Shown here piece by piece: positions 41,070-53,421 of a stretch of DNA of 64,000 bases. Below the pieces are notes generated by a model, which worked only from the letters and a program-made list of their open reading frames with translations, was not told where the DNA came from and searched no databases. Within the stretch, counting starts at the first letter, position 1, and every line of letters starts with the position of its first letter. The DNA comes from Falciphora oryzae (Eukaryota; Ascomycota; Sordariomycetes; Magnaporthales; Magnaporthaceae), in assembly GCA_000733355.1 (NCBI GenBank), contig JNVV01000001.1:201811-265810 (forward strand), read 5' to 3'. The position numbers and the translations under genes are program-made.

Positions 41070-43661
41070 ATGCCGACCCGAGCGACCAGAGGGGCGTCAA
41101 CACATTCGAGATACACCAGCCACAATGGCATCGGCGCCGTGCGCCCGGCCGTCCTCGGCCTGGCCAGGCTGCTCGGCGTGAGCATCTCGGCCGTTGCCGC
41201 TGCTCCCTTGGCCGCCACCTTTGAGCACGGCGACGGCGACGATCCCGATGACCTCGGCACCCCCGTCTGGGTCCTCTATGTCGCTTCGGCCGTCTTGGTC
41301 CTCCTTGGAGGCGCCTTTGCCGGCCTCACGATTGCGTGCGTGCACCCACGCGTCCTCTATCTAGTTTTGGCCCTTGTTTCTCCCTTACCCCGTTCCATCT
41401 AGCTAACCTTCGCCCACGCGCGCCAAACCCATCAGTTTGATGGGACAGGACAGCATCTACCTGCAGGTCATCTCCTCGGACAAGGACGAGCCCCAGCATA
41501 ACAATGCGCGACGCGTCTACAAGCTCCTGGAATCCGGCAAGCATTGGGTCCTCGTCACCCTCCTGCTGTCCAATGTCGTTGTCAACGAGTCGCTGCCCGT
41601 CGTCCTGGACCGATGTCTCGGAGGCGGCGTCGCTGCCGTCGTCGGTAGTACCGCTCTAATCGGTGCGTGCATCCCAGCCCTATGGAGGAAAACCATTGGA
41701 CCGCGGCCTGCTAACATTGCGTCATCCATGCCCGTAGTCATCTTCGGCGAGGTCGTCCCCCAGTCCGTCTGCGTTCGATACGGCCTTCAGATCGGCGGCT
41801 ACATGTCCAAGCCCGTCCTCGCCCTCATGTGGCTGACGGCCCCCCTCTCCTGGCCCACGGCGAAGCTGCTCGACTGGATCCTCGGCGAGGACCACGGCAC
41901 CGTCTACAAGAAGAGCGGCCTCAAGACGCTCGTCACGCTCCACCGCTCGCTCGGCGTGGCCAGCGAACGCCTCAACCGAGACGAGGTCACCATCATCAGC
42001 GCCGTGCTGGACCTCAAGGAGAAGCCAGTCGCGGCTGTCATGACGCCGATGGACGACGTTTTCGTCATGTCCGAGGACACAGTGCTCGACGAGCCCACCA
42101 TGGACCGCATCCTGTCGGCCGGCTACTCGCGCATTCCGATCCACGAGGCCGGAAACCCCACAAACTTCCTCGGCATGCTGCTCGTCAAGATCCTCATCAC
42201 GTACGACCCGGAGGACTGCATGCTCGTCAAGGACTTCCCCCTGGCGACCCTGCCCGAAACACGACCGGAGACTAGTTGCCTCGACATCGTGAATTACTTC
42301 CAGGAGGGGAAATCGCATATGGTCCTGGTATCCGACTCACCCGGCAACCCCTACGGCGCCCTGGGTGTCGTGACTCTGGAGGATGTCATCGAGGAGCTCA
42401 TCGGAGAGTAAGTCTGCCCAGCCATCAGCACCCGCCTATTATTGTGCAGAGACTAACCGAACTCCACATATGCAGGGAAATCATCGACGAGTCTGACGTT
42501 TACGTTGATGTCCACAAGGCCATCAGACGTCTCCACCCCGCGCCCAACGCCCAGGTTTACCGCAAACAGTCCTTGACCCTCAATCCGAAGTCCGCCGACA
42601 ACACCAAGGCCGAGGAGAATGGCAACGGTCTCCCGTCCCCACGCCCAACACCGGCAGATCTCGCGAGCTGTAGCAAGGCCGACGCCTCGCAGCTCTCGGC
42701 CAGCCCCAAGGCCACCTTCCTCATGCGCCGCAGCTCAGCTGGGGTCGACGGCAAGATGGTTCAGTCGGCAGTCCCTGTCCGCGCCAACATCGACGACATT
42801 AGGGAGCACCTCCGGCACCTGGGTCCCTCCAACCCCGCCAACAACCCGAAGAACACGAGACTCACGTCGGTCACGATCAAGCCCGGTCACGGCGCTGTGG
42901 GCCCCCAGCGCTCCACCCAGAGCGAAACCGTCCGTGCGACGCCCGACATCGAGGCCCATCAGCCCACCGACGATCACGAGGGTGGTGATGATGAGACGAC
43001 ATCGCTCCTCCGCGCCGCCCCCGCCAACAACCGCAACATCCACCGGGTTTCGAGCAAGGACGGCGTGCAGGCCCTGCGCCAGAGTTACGGCGCTGTGTCA
43101 GCCACGGAGGCGCAGCAGCGGGTGCTGGGCGCATCGCCGCCGGGCTTTACCGAGGCGCAACGCAACCACACAACCCAGACGCCCAAGTTGACGACCGCAA
43201 ATGACGGGAACGCGACGGCAAGCCCAAAGGCTCCCTCGTCGGATGGATCCGGGGGTAGCCCGACATCGGATGGTCGTGGCAGCAGGCCCACCACGCCACT
43301 CCTTAAGCGGTCGACTGTGCGTAGCGGTAGCATCACGGAGAACATCTTTGAGTCTCGCGGCTTCCGCAAGGTTGTCCTCGAGACGACGAGCTCCAACGAC
43401 GATGAGGAGGACGGTGTTGGTGCTGGCTTCGGAGGCGTAGGCGGCCTCAACGGCGGTAGCGCCTCGGAGCCCAACCTGCTCGGCGGCCGGGGCTCTTCGT
43501 CGCTCCACAAATCCGTCTCGGATGTGGACGAAGAGACGGGTGATGAAGGGGCACACTCCGCAGCAGACAGGGCGACAAGTCCCGGCGGTCAGAACGGCGC
43601 AAGTAGCAACGACGGCGGGAAAAAGAAGAACCGCCGCAAGAAGCGGAAGGGCAAGTCGTAG
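41070..43661 (+). CDS. MAM3: Mam3/CNNM-type membrane protein (DUF21 + CBS pair)
   Basis: Four exons, 41070-41335, 41436-41662, 41738-42407 and 42476-43661, encode 782 aa. A DUF21 membrane domain ([26 protein letters not shown] across intron 1, [41 protein letters not shown] across intron 2, [15 protein letters not shown]) precedes a CBS pair ([69 protein letters not shown] across intron 3). The last ~370 residues are disordered, Ser/Thr/Pro-rich, ending in a Lys/Arg tail [13 protein letters not shown]. Yeast Mam3 sits in the vacuolar membrane and affects manganese and mitochondrial shape; animal CNNMs handle Mg2+. Intron 2 is 75 nt with no stop, so retention keeps the frame. Confidence 0.92.
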
Positions 43662-44285
43662 GCCGACCTGCCGTCCGAATACCTAGGCGTCGCCGTCTCC
43701 ATCGGCTCCTTGGTCCCGTCTCGGGGAGCCTTGTGCTCGCTTTGTCGGTCCATTGGCTTCGGCATGCACGCGGACCCGGACGAGCGAGAGGGACTACGAA
43801 CAGAAGGTTGTCGGGGTCGCGAAGAGGGTAGAAAAGGAGGTGAAGAATGGGAAAGGCCTTGCGGCGGCAGCTGTGACGGATTTTCCAGTGGGAGCAACGG
43901 TGACTAGGCGCTGGCACATGTGTCATGAGTGGTGTAGGGTATAATCTACAGGGGCGGTTGATGGTAGGAAGGTTGGCTTTTATAGTTCAGGGGCGGGGAA
44001 GAGAGGGAACCAAAAAGGTGGTTATTGGAGGTTTGTTGGAAAGGGCTGTGGGTGGACGGCGGTCGAAGGCGATATAATACTTTGCATGGCCAGTGCTAGC
44101 AATTTTAGCGACTCCAGGGGCATGTCTGTATACTTTGTAACCAAATCAAATTGTTGCTTTTTTTCTCTGTCAGGGCTAGTGGTCTCGTACAGGTGGATGT
44201 TCATTGATTAAAAGTGAGGCGGAAAGTTTCAGTGCTAACACACCATCCCTGGAGGATTACTCTATATAGGCAGTCTTCTCCATCC
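43662..44285. other. Intergenic region between convergent genes
   Basis: This holds the 3' ends of the MAM3-like gene (+) and the chitinase (-). No gene or repeat seen. Confidence 0.5.
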
Positions 44286-46315
44286 CTAGGAGCACCTCGA
44301 CTGGCACCCCGACCCGCAGTGCGCCGAGGTCCTCCCGCACCAGCCCGCCGACGAGCAGCACTCTCCATCCGGCCAGCCCGTGCAGACGGCGTCGCCAAAG
44401 TCGCGGCCGCAGCGCCCATCTGTACTAACCGGCGGCCCATTTCCACCACCGTCACCACCGCCGCTGGCAGCCTGGCAGTCGCCCGAAACGCAGCCGTCGC
44501 CGCAGTGGGCGGGCGAGCGGCCGCACCACCCCGATGACGAGCAGCAGTTGCCATCGGGCCAGGCGCCGCAGACGGTGCCGCCGTTGACGGCCGCGCCGCA
44601 TCGTCCGCCGTTCTCGAGGGCGGTGGAGGGGGAGGGGTTTGGGCCCGGGCCGGCCGCGTTGTGGAAGTCGACGCTCCAGACCATGGTGCCGCCGAAGCAG
44701 AGGGAGTCGCCCCAGGCTTTCTTGGCGGCCCACTGTGTTTGGGGGTGGGGAGTTGAGTTAGTGGATGGATCTTGTAAGAGAGGAGGAAAGGGGGGGAAGA
44801 ACATACAGTCTCGGCATCGTCATACCCAAGCCACTGGTCGTTATCATACGTGATGCCCTTGACGGCCGCGGCGCCCAGGCTCCTCGGGCGCAGTCCCTTC
44901 TCGGAGATCAGGCGGTTCACCTCGTTGAGCGACATGATTCCCGCGCTGGCGGTGCAGCGGCCGCCCTTGTTGGGGCCGGAAAAGGGGCAGCCGAGGCGGT
45001 CGTCGCGCGGGCAGGACCCCGGGCTGCGGACCGTGAAGCCGCGCGCGTAGGCGGCCAGGCCCAGGTTGATTTTGAAAGGGTTCAGGCCCGCGAACCAGAG
45101 CGGCTTGGACACGTCGGCGATGTCGCTCAGGTTGGTGTGGGCTTTGACGACGCCTGAGGGGTCTGAGGCGGTGCGGAGGTCTGTTTTTTTTCGGGTCTTA
45201 TGTTAGTTGATCTCCCCAAAGGGGAAGCATCAGGGCAAGAGGAAGAGCTCACTCACCATAAGACATTAGCCCGATAAAATCCAGCGACGGCTCCATGGCC
45301 TTGAGGTCAAAGTACCGCAGCGCCGGGTAGTCGGGCGGCACGGCGATGCTGAGCCCGTACCTTGTACCGAAAGCGGCGCGCACCTCCTTGACCAGCGCCA
45401 CCAGGTTCGCCGCGTCGGCCGCCCGCCCGCCCCGCGCCGGGTCGACGGGCCACTCCCAGTCAATGTCGGCACCCTGGAACCCATACTGCGCCATGAAGGC
45501 CACCAGCGACGAGATGAAGCGCGCGCGGCCCGCCTGCGTCGCGGCCATGTTGCTCCTGCGCAGGCGAGTTAGCTGCCTGCCGTATGATATAGGCGCGTAT
45601 GGGAAGGGGTAATAGGGCCTACTGACCAGGTCTGATGCGTCGGCTGGTCCGCATCGCTAAACTTGAACCCGCCCACGGCGACCCACGTCTGCACGCCCTT
45701 GCTCTTGAGCGCCGTGAATTGCGACAAGAGCGGCACGTCGCGCGCGTCAAACGGCACGATGGCAAAGCTGCTCGGGTCCATGGACACAAAGGAAAAGTAC
45801 AGGTGGGTGTAGCCCGCCGTGTTGATCTGGGCGGGCGTCACCGTGTCGCACAGCCGGTCGTAGGCCGCGACGGCCTGGTAGTAGCCGACGGAGCGCTGGT
45901 TGGTCGACTTGGCGCGCGGGTTGCAGGTGAGCGGTGTCCGGGCCGCGCCGCAGTGGCCGAAGCCCTGCTGGCAGCCGTTGGAGGGGGAGCAGTGCGCGTC
46001 GGTTGTCTTTTTCCTGTTAGCTTTTTTTTTTTCTTTTCAGGAGTGCAACAGAGCGTGAAAAGGGGGCAGTGGGAAACTTACACCACACCATCCCGCACCG
46101 GAGCAGCACACGTTCATGCCGCACTTGACGGACCCGCCGGGGCTGTTGACGCCGCACATGGCGTCCTGCTGCCGCGGGCCCAGCAGCGGCGCCGGGCGCG
46201 GGCCGGGCACGATGCCGCTGATGCCATCTTGGGCCCTGGGGAGCACGTTGAGGCCCGCGACGGCCCCGACGAGCCCGAGGAGACCCCGGAGGGACAGGCT
46301 GCGAGTGGTAGCCAT
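44286..46315 (-). CDS. Secreted GH18 chitinase with N- and C-terminal CBM18 modules
   Basis: Five exons: 46315-46082, 46006-45627, 45555-45257, 45180-44807 and 44732-44286, encoding 577 aa. A signal peptide ([19 protein letters not shown]) is followed by a hevein-type chitin-binding module split by intron 1 ([36 protein letters not shown]). The GH18 barrel then starts with SVGYYQAV and carries the catalytic GADIDWEWP motif (acid Glu ~239), [28 protein letters not shown] and [11 protein letters not shown]. After a Ser/Pro linker, two more CBM18 modules close the protein ([23 protein letters not shown] and [23 protein letters not shown]). Architecture fits fungal subgroup C/class V chitinases that act on chitin in walls. 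No LysM is visible. All catalytic acids are present. Confidence 0.93.
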
Positions 46316-47664
46316 TGTAGGCGATGAAGGGGCGATTCAGGGGCGGGCTCAGGGGTCAAAACAACTACCCAGGTGGTCAAGAGGCCACGCTCACTCTACA
46401 GACGCCGTTCAGCTTCCCGCTTTGCTGCTTGCTGGTCGCTTACATCTCAACGACAGTGACAACGGGCCGTCCCAGGGCTTCTTAAATACGTCTAGAAAAT
46501 GCTTGAATCCCAATTTCTCGTCGTCTTATATCATCTTGACGTTGCAACCCTTGGCGGTGGAGGACCACATCTTGCCTTGTAAATCAATATTGGGGAAATA
46601 TTGCGGTTCAGTCCGAGACCCGAGTGCGAGCTACTGTAACCTCGGGGCGTGGCCGCCCAGCAGGTATTGATCTCACCATCGCCGCCTCCGCAATTTGGGG
46701 GCCCCTCTCCGTAAGCCTTGTTGTGTCATTTGACTACTTCATCAGATCCCATAGTATTGGTTCTGATGTAGCCGCATGTGGGAAGGTCGGGTACGTCCCG
46801 AGGTAGCCGAGCAGACGTTGTCAAGTTTTGCATCGCAACTCCCGAGAGGCGGCGGCACAGTAGTAACGTTACTGGGTCAGCTTGCCGAGCGCCAACAAAA
46901 CCCGCATGGGGATATTATTCTTTCATAATAGCTCTCGCCCGATCACACCTAGAAGCAGAACCCAGATAGGAACATTAAAGAAAGAAGAAAGTCACAAGGA
47001 AATGCGTAATGTCGCGGCGCCCCAGCTTTGCATCAGCCCCTACAAGGCTTTCCAGATCAGATCCGTCTTCAGTCCCCCAAAAACCCAGGAAAAAACTCCT
47101 CCATCATCTCGCCATACAGCCTGTTCAGCGCCCATAATCTCGACAACCGAGCCTGATGGCAACAGCGCAAGGCTGGTATCCAGGAGCGCCATACAGCTCC
47201 CAGCACGACACGTTATTCCCCTCTCCTCTCGATTCCTGCGCCCTGTGTCGCTGCCATCCTCCGGTCTGTGGGTTTTATCATCATTGTACATGTACAAGTG
47301 AGGACGCATGTGTTGAACAAGAGGTCTCTCGGTCCCCTTGGCTCCTCCAAGGAAGCCTGACGATATAGATGAGATGCGCAAAAGCAGCGAACATGGTCTC
47401 GGCTGCTCTTGAATCCTCTTGAAAGATTCGGCGAGCCTGAAACCAGCTCGGCGATTAGATCCACAAGAAGAAAGATGTAAGAAATATATGATGTGGTCCG
47501 CGCCCCTGGGATATGCGCCTTGCGTCATACCACAGCCAGCATTCGAGGCCCGTTGAGCTCTTGGAGCAAATGAGTGCCCATGATATAAGCTCTCGGTGCT
47601 GTAGGACAAGAAGTGAAGCTTTTGTATGAACAAGGTTGGCAAAGTTCGGATGAGGCTGGGCGGC
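46316..47664. other. Intergenic region, chitinase promoter and 3' end of the next gene
   Basis: 1.35 kb without a supported gene. The region 46480-47040 is AT-richer than its surroundings. A 200-aa minus-strand frame (47040-47642) has no domain. Confidence 0.45.
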
Positions 47665-50600
47665 TTAGAATGCGCCGCCCAGCTTCTTAACCACGACGAC
47701 GACGATTGTCGTCCAGATGAAGAATCCGAGAAGCATTACAGCCAGCACGGTCTTTCTCTGGAATTGCGTCAGCTCCGTGGCTTCGCCCCTGGTGTAGTAC
47801 GACAGAAGTCCGTCGAGCCTGCCGAAATAGACGAGGACGGCGAGAAAAGGGAAGATGGCGCTGATGATCAGCATCGCCACAAACCACCGACGCTGCTTGG
47901 CCCGCCCCTCGTTGGACATGTATGTGAACGCCATAGACCCCGGAAGCTTCGCCCTATTCGCCAGCGCCCTCAGCGACGGATCGCTCTCGGGCGGCTGCTG
48001 CTGCATCCGGCGCTCATCCCACGGGTAGAGTCGTGGGATCTGCGACCGCCGCGAGGGCCAGATCCCACTGAGCTTGTTCTTCAGAGGGGATGACCCAAAG
48101 GTTGCTGTGCTTGTGCCGTAGCCGTGCGAGCCCCGGCTGGTGTGGTCGGGCGGTGAGTCCATTGGGGAGCTCAGGGGGGACGTGTCGACAGCGTCGCCAT
48201 ATCGGCCGTGAAGATCTACCATATTCGCTATTAGCCACTCAAAAAGCCTGCGTCTGCAGATACTGTGCGAACTGTTGGCAGGGGCTCTTACCATCGGCAT
48301 TGACACCTTGGTTCCTATGCTTCCTAGCACCAAAAAGCGGTGTCGGGACACGACGGTGGGCATTCTCTGGCATCCGTGGGAGTTTTATCGAGTCAAAGGT
48401 GCTACCCTTGGTTTTCCTTGAGGAAGCAAAGCTTTGTTTGCGAGTCCTCTCGTTTCCTGTGATGGTCTGGTCATCAAGTCCACTCTGTCGTCGGAGCGCC
48501 TGTATCCTTGCCGCCTCGGGTAGTGAGATGAGCGGGAAGTTGAAGCTGTGAGACGTGCCCGATATGTCGGCAGACAAAAAGGAGTCTTCATTGTCTGCTG
48601 ACATACGATGCGCCGAGCTCTCGTGACGGCAGTCCTTGCCACTCCTGGCTTCATGGTCCCTCGCGTCTGCGTCTAATGGGACAGGGTGGCCTTCCTGCTG
48701 GTCCAAATGCCTCGCGGGTAATGTCTGGCTACCGTAGTTACTGCTGCATCCAGAGCCTCTGAACTCAAAGCGAGATGATTCCGCCACATTGAAAGAGGGG
48801 CGTATCTTGTGTGAATGCTTCTGAGATCCGCCAAGGATGCTGAAAGGGGTCTTGAGACGACGGGGCTGAGATGCCTCCCTGGGGCCAGTCTTTTCTCTCG
48901 AGCACGAATCTTGGAGCATGCGAATCGAGTTCTGCGCAAGGCCATTGACTCGGTGGACACGCTGCTGAGGCACAAATACGGGTATCTTGGTGTCCTTGAT
49001 GTGCCTGAGCTTCAGTGGCTGCTCGTCCCCGTGAGAGCCCTGAGACGGATGTCGAACAATCCGCTCGGTGGAGCCGTACTCGTCGAACGTGGCCTGGTAC
49101 ATGCTGATCTCGTCATCTGAGACGTCGGCGATGCTACTTCCTGTCATCTGCAGTACATTCCTCGGCACCTCTGGGGGTGCGCAGTATGGACTGCTGTGGG
49201 CACCCTTGACAGTAGCCACTGTTTCCCAGTCATCATTGTCGCTCGGGGCTACCGAAGCACCATGGTGACTCGGTACGGTCTCACCCTCCCTAGCATTCAG
49301 ATTCATCTCTGTGAGGATGCCTGGCTGTCTGCCCTTCTCACTGGGTACAGGTGGAGGCGGCGAGGGCCGAACGGGCACCTTGACGGCTTCGCCACGGCCC
49401 TGGTGAACTTGCCAAGACGACTTGATAGCGTCTCGGTCAAGGAAGCGAAATCGGGTGGCTGGGTTCTTGACAGATCGGACGTGGTCGATATCGCTAGGGA
49501 CCTGCTCAGGGATGGGAGACGGTAGGCAAAAGCTCTTGTGCGGCGACTTTTCGGGGCTGGCCGAGGTAGCCTTGCTAGTCCTGCTCGCAGTGCTCAGGCG
49601 TTGCAGCACTGCACTGACCTCTCGCTCCTTTTTCGACACGGGGAACACGTTGTACTTGTCGTACTCGAACGGATCCGCGTTAGACTCGGTGGTGGTAGCA
49701 CCCATGGAGGTCGCACCGGTGCTGAAGCGGCTCTTGCGGATGGGGCTGCTGTCCTCCGCAACCGCATGCGCGGGCAGCGCAAGGGGCTGGGGAACAAGTT
49801 CATCGCTGTGCAGATCTCCGTTGAGAAGGCCCTGAGAGTCGGAGAGGGTCGAGAGGGAGGGTCCGAACGACAAGGCCTGCCCGTGGAAATAGCCGTGGCC
49901 ATCAGAGGGCTCCGAGTACTCGATGGTCGGGATCCGAGGGAGGGAGAATGGAGGCGCCTCGCCCGCAGGAAAGAGCCCGGGCCAAAGAGGACTTCGCGTG
50001 GTTGCGTGGGTCGTGAACAGACCATGGCCAGTGCCAGGAGCTTGATGCTCCGACGGCAGGGCGCCCTGGCTCGAAGAGGGATCGCGGTCCGAGTCGGCGT
50101 AGTTCTCCCCGTCGTCCGGCCGGAAGCCACATCGCGCGCCCGCGCCGGACCGAAGCTCACTGAGGTTAGCAGGGCTCAATTTGCTGCTCGCGGAACCGAA
50201 CTGGTGTCTGCTGTTCTCGGGCGCTCGGAGCCCGCCACCCCGCGACTGGGCGTGGAAGACGTCCTGCTCCGACGGTGAGTGGTGGTACTGGTCGTAGATA
50301 CGGTCAACAGTGCTCGTCGAGGGGTCCGCAGGCATCGAGGCCAGGGCGTTGGTGGCGTTGCTGGAAGGCGCGGGTTTGGAGGTGGGAGTCGCTGGCGGAG
50401 GTTGCTGCTGCTGGCTGCTACGGCCCTGCCGGGAGTCTTGGTCGAGGACGGGCTCACTCTGCTTGTCGACGTCCTGTTTGTCGCGCTTGGGTTCGGCGAG
50501 GGCGGATTCCTTGACAGAACTGAGGTGCGACTCGGGCGGACTCAGGTCCTGGAGCGGGATGGCATTGACGCCGACGGTGAGCTCTGTTGAGGAGACGTCG

Positions 50601-51046
50601 TGGATGGCGGCTGAGTCCTTGCGGGAGCGGGCGCGGGTCCAGCTGGCGAGGGTGGAATCATTGTTGGTGGGCGAGGTGCTGATGCTGCTGCACGAGACGT
50701 TGCGCGGGGTTGCAACGCCAGATTCGGGATGCTTGGGCTGGTGCTCGCCAGCGGCTGGCTTCTGCGCGCTGCGGGATGCGATGCTGCGATGCGCCTCGTC
50801 CAAGCTGGGAAAGCGGCACCCACGGCGGTTTGGCGTGGGCGTCCGTGGACCCAAGCCGCCGGCGCGCGCCTCGCTGCTGCTGGGGGGAGGCCAGATGGGG
50901 CTGCGGCACGAGGGAGATGGCGATGCAATCCGTCCAAAGGAGCCCTGCTTTCCAGCATCTGCCGGTTGGGTCGCGCAGGAAGCATCTACATCTTCCTTGT
51001 GAGGCCTCTGGCGAGGCAGAGAGGCCTGGTCGGCCGCGCCTTCCAT
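47665..51046 (-). CDS. Large disordered protein with two C-terminal membrane segments
   Basis: Two exons, 51046-48292 and 48215-47665, over a 76-nt intron (GTAAGA...GGTAG), encode 1101 aa. I chose the first in-frame ATG (51046, MEGAADQASLPRQRP); the frame upstream to 51187 has no ATG. Most of the protein is Ser/Pro/Gln-rich and disordered, with scattered conserved-looking blocks (RFRFLDRDAIKSSWQVHQGR, DDEISMYQATFDEYGSTERI, HIKDTKIPVFVPQQRVHRVN). The last 90 residues carry two hydrophobic helices (FVAMLIISAIFPFLAVLVYFG and TVLAVMLLGFFIWTTIVVVVV) separated by LTQFQRKT, so both termini are probably cytosolic. It looks like a membrane-anchored scaffold; I know no function. Confidence 0.8.
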
Positions 51047-53421
51047 CACCTTCTCTCCTTCTTTCTCCGCAGTCAGAACGCGTGAATCAGCCGGCAGCGC
51101 CACGAGTGCAGCGCTCCCAGAATACCAGATGGGAGGTTGAGTTGGGATTTCAGCCCAGTCAACTTTCCCTGGTGACCGTGCGTCCAAGTCTAGTTAGGGT
51201 GGTCTTCCTGCAGACGAGTTGCTTCGCGGTATCAAACCAGCCATGGGCTGGGTTGGATGATTGAAGCGGGCTGGATCCTGGAGAAACAACCCTTCTGGGG
51301 GAAGGCGGGTGAGTGAAGAGGTGGGATGGGAGTGGAAAGGTGCGGGGAGGCAGAGGAAAAATAAATCTAATGTTGTGAAGGTCGGGCGAGCCCTCGAATA
51401 TCGAGCTCAGAAGTGGACGAGCAGAGGGTGAGGAGAGTGTGAGATGGATGTGAGAGCTGCCGGGACTGGTGCGCGGCGACCACTTCCCCAGACTCAAGGG
51501 GACACCTCTGAGTGGGGATTCTTAGCTGTCAATATCACTCCGTGACTACCGTAAGTATCTTGAGGGCAACTTTCCAACTCTCCCCTTCGTGATAACCCGT
51601 GATGTCGACGGCCCGAGAGTTGGGGCAGTTGAACGATATGCACGCCACCACCCACCCACGTCACTAACCGTCCCTTCCACATTTCTTTCGATCCAGTATG
51701 AGCTGGATTAGAACCGCCAACATACCTATGAAAAGCAAACTGCAGGCCATAGAAATCTTGCACCCAGGGAAATCCAATCATGTACACGAGGGCATTCCCA
51801 AGGGGCAAACAGAAGCTACCACTTTTAGCTTCAACATGATCAACCCGGACAGAAAAGAGATGTTTCTGAGGTACTGTAATCTTGCAAACAAGAGCATACA
51901 ATGCCATATACGGATAACACTCGCCATCTTTGACTCGAGCCAGGGGTTTAACCAAGCCCGACCCAGCATCAAAATGGAAATTTGGCAGGGACGGATTATA
52001 TCCAAACGCAAAAATAACACAAGGCTGTGATTGTGAGCAGAGCAGCGGCCTTGCGGAGAAGATCAGAGAACCATTAACTAAAACAAAAAATCGCCCATCA
52101 AGTCTCAACAGCCCCTCGTTGTTCCCTGGACGTTGGATGAGGCTGATGGTCGTCTGTTTTCACCCACAGCCGCCAGGTTGGGTGGCAGTCGGCTCCTGGA
52201 CCAGTCCAGACCTGCCGGCCCCAGCCAGGCGGAAGGGATCCATTCAGGGGGAGGAGTGGATCGCGGGATGACCTAACCATTTTCGGGGTCGCTCGCAAAC
52301 AGGACGACGTCCAATCACGCTTGTTGGAGCTTCCATTACCGCAACTGGACTAGCGCCGATTTGCCCACCGCCTAATCTTGGGATGAAATCTGTATCAAAG
52401 TTCTTTCCGACATTATTTCCTTTTGTTCCTCATTCTCGATTTTATTCCTTTCCTCCGACTCTTTTTCCATCTTCTCTTTTTTTCACGCTGTCGCGTGATC
52501 CCGGGTCTAATCCAATTACAGCAGTGGGGGTGTCAACTCTGACGTTTCAATTAGCCCCTCCAACTGGGGTCCTCCATCTTGACTCGTGGGGGGACAGCTT
52601 CAGACGGCAGTCAGTTTGCGCGCCTCTAGCGCCGGGTCTTTTGATCCACCACCGTGCGACTTGATTGCCGGTACGTTATCTGCATTTGATCCATCGGGGT
52701 TCTAGAGCCTTCTACACAGTTCAAAAAAAAAAAACCAAGACAACTGGGCAGAGCAAAATGGCTGACCCGACGGAGCAGGAGCCCAGCCAAGACAACTGGC
52801 CGCCAAGACCTCCCTCGGAGAGAGGCATGGAATGTGGCAACAACACAGTAGCAGCAGTGGCTCACCCCAAAGACTCAACCTGTGGTGCCTCTGACTTGAG
52901 CCAGCCGTATCCATCATCGACTTCTCGAACGTGCCTTTTTGCTCCAGCACCGACCCGAGGGCTGCCGGCGGGTTTTAAATCCGCCGTGGTCCTATCAAGG
53001 AATCCTAGGCACTGCTTGTCATGCCGTGACTTGCAACCACGCCCGCGCCTGCCCACCCGACCAACATCAAGCTGCTCCCGCCTCCATTTGGGCTGAGCAG
53101 ATTACTTGGTTCCTACCTCCTGGTAAGCTAAGCTCCATGCCGCCCGCACTGTCCCTTGGCTTTTAACTTCAAACTTCCCGTCGTTCGCCCCCAACCTTGC
53201 ATCCCTCAATGCCAGGGGTCGGCAAGCAAACACTTTAATTTCACCGCAAGCACCCTACCAACAACATCCACTACTGTTATATCCGTCTTTCCACTCAATA
53301 TCTACTTAGATACTTACCAATAAACTCTCGCCGGCGTTTGACCCTACGTCTAGCTACCTACATATCCAAGCCCCTCAGCCAGCGCCCTCTCGGCGGCCGG
53401 AAGCAGGGTATCTTCAATCAA
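51047..53421. other. Long intergenic region, 2.4 kb
   Basis: Divergent promoters of the large membrane protein (-) and the F-box gene (+). A 204-aa minus-strand frame (51497-52108, TTG start) and smaller frames lack domains. CT-rich stretches (52400-52490) and an A run (52724-52735) occur. No gene called. Confidence 0.5.

Noticed and set aside
51497..52108. 204-aa minus-strand frame
   Set aside because: It begins at TTG, has no recognisable domain or splice partner, and lies in a region with unlike base composition.
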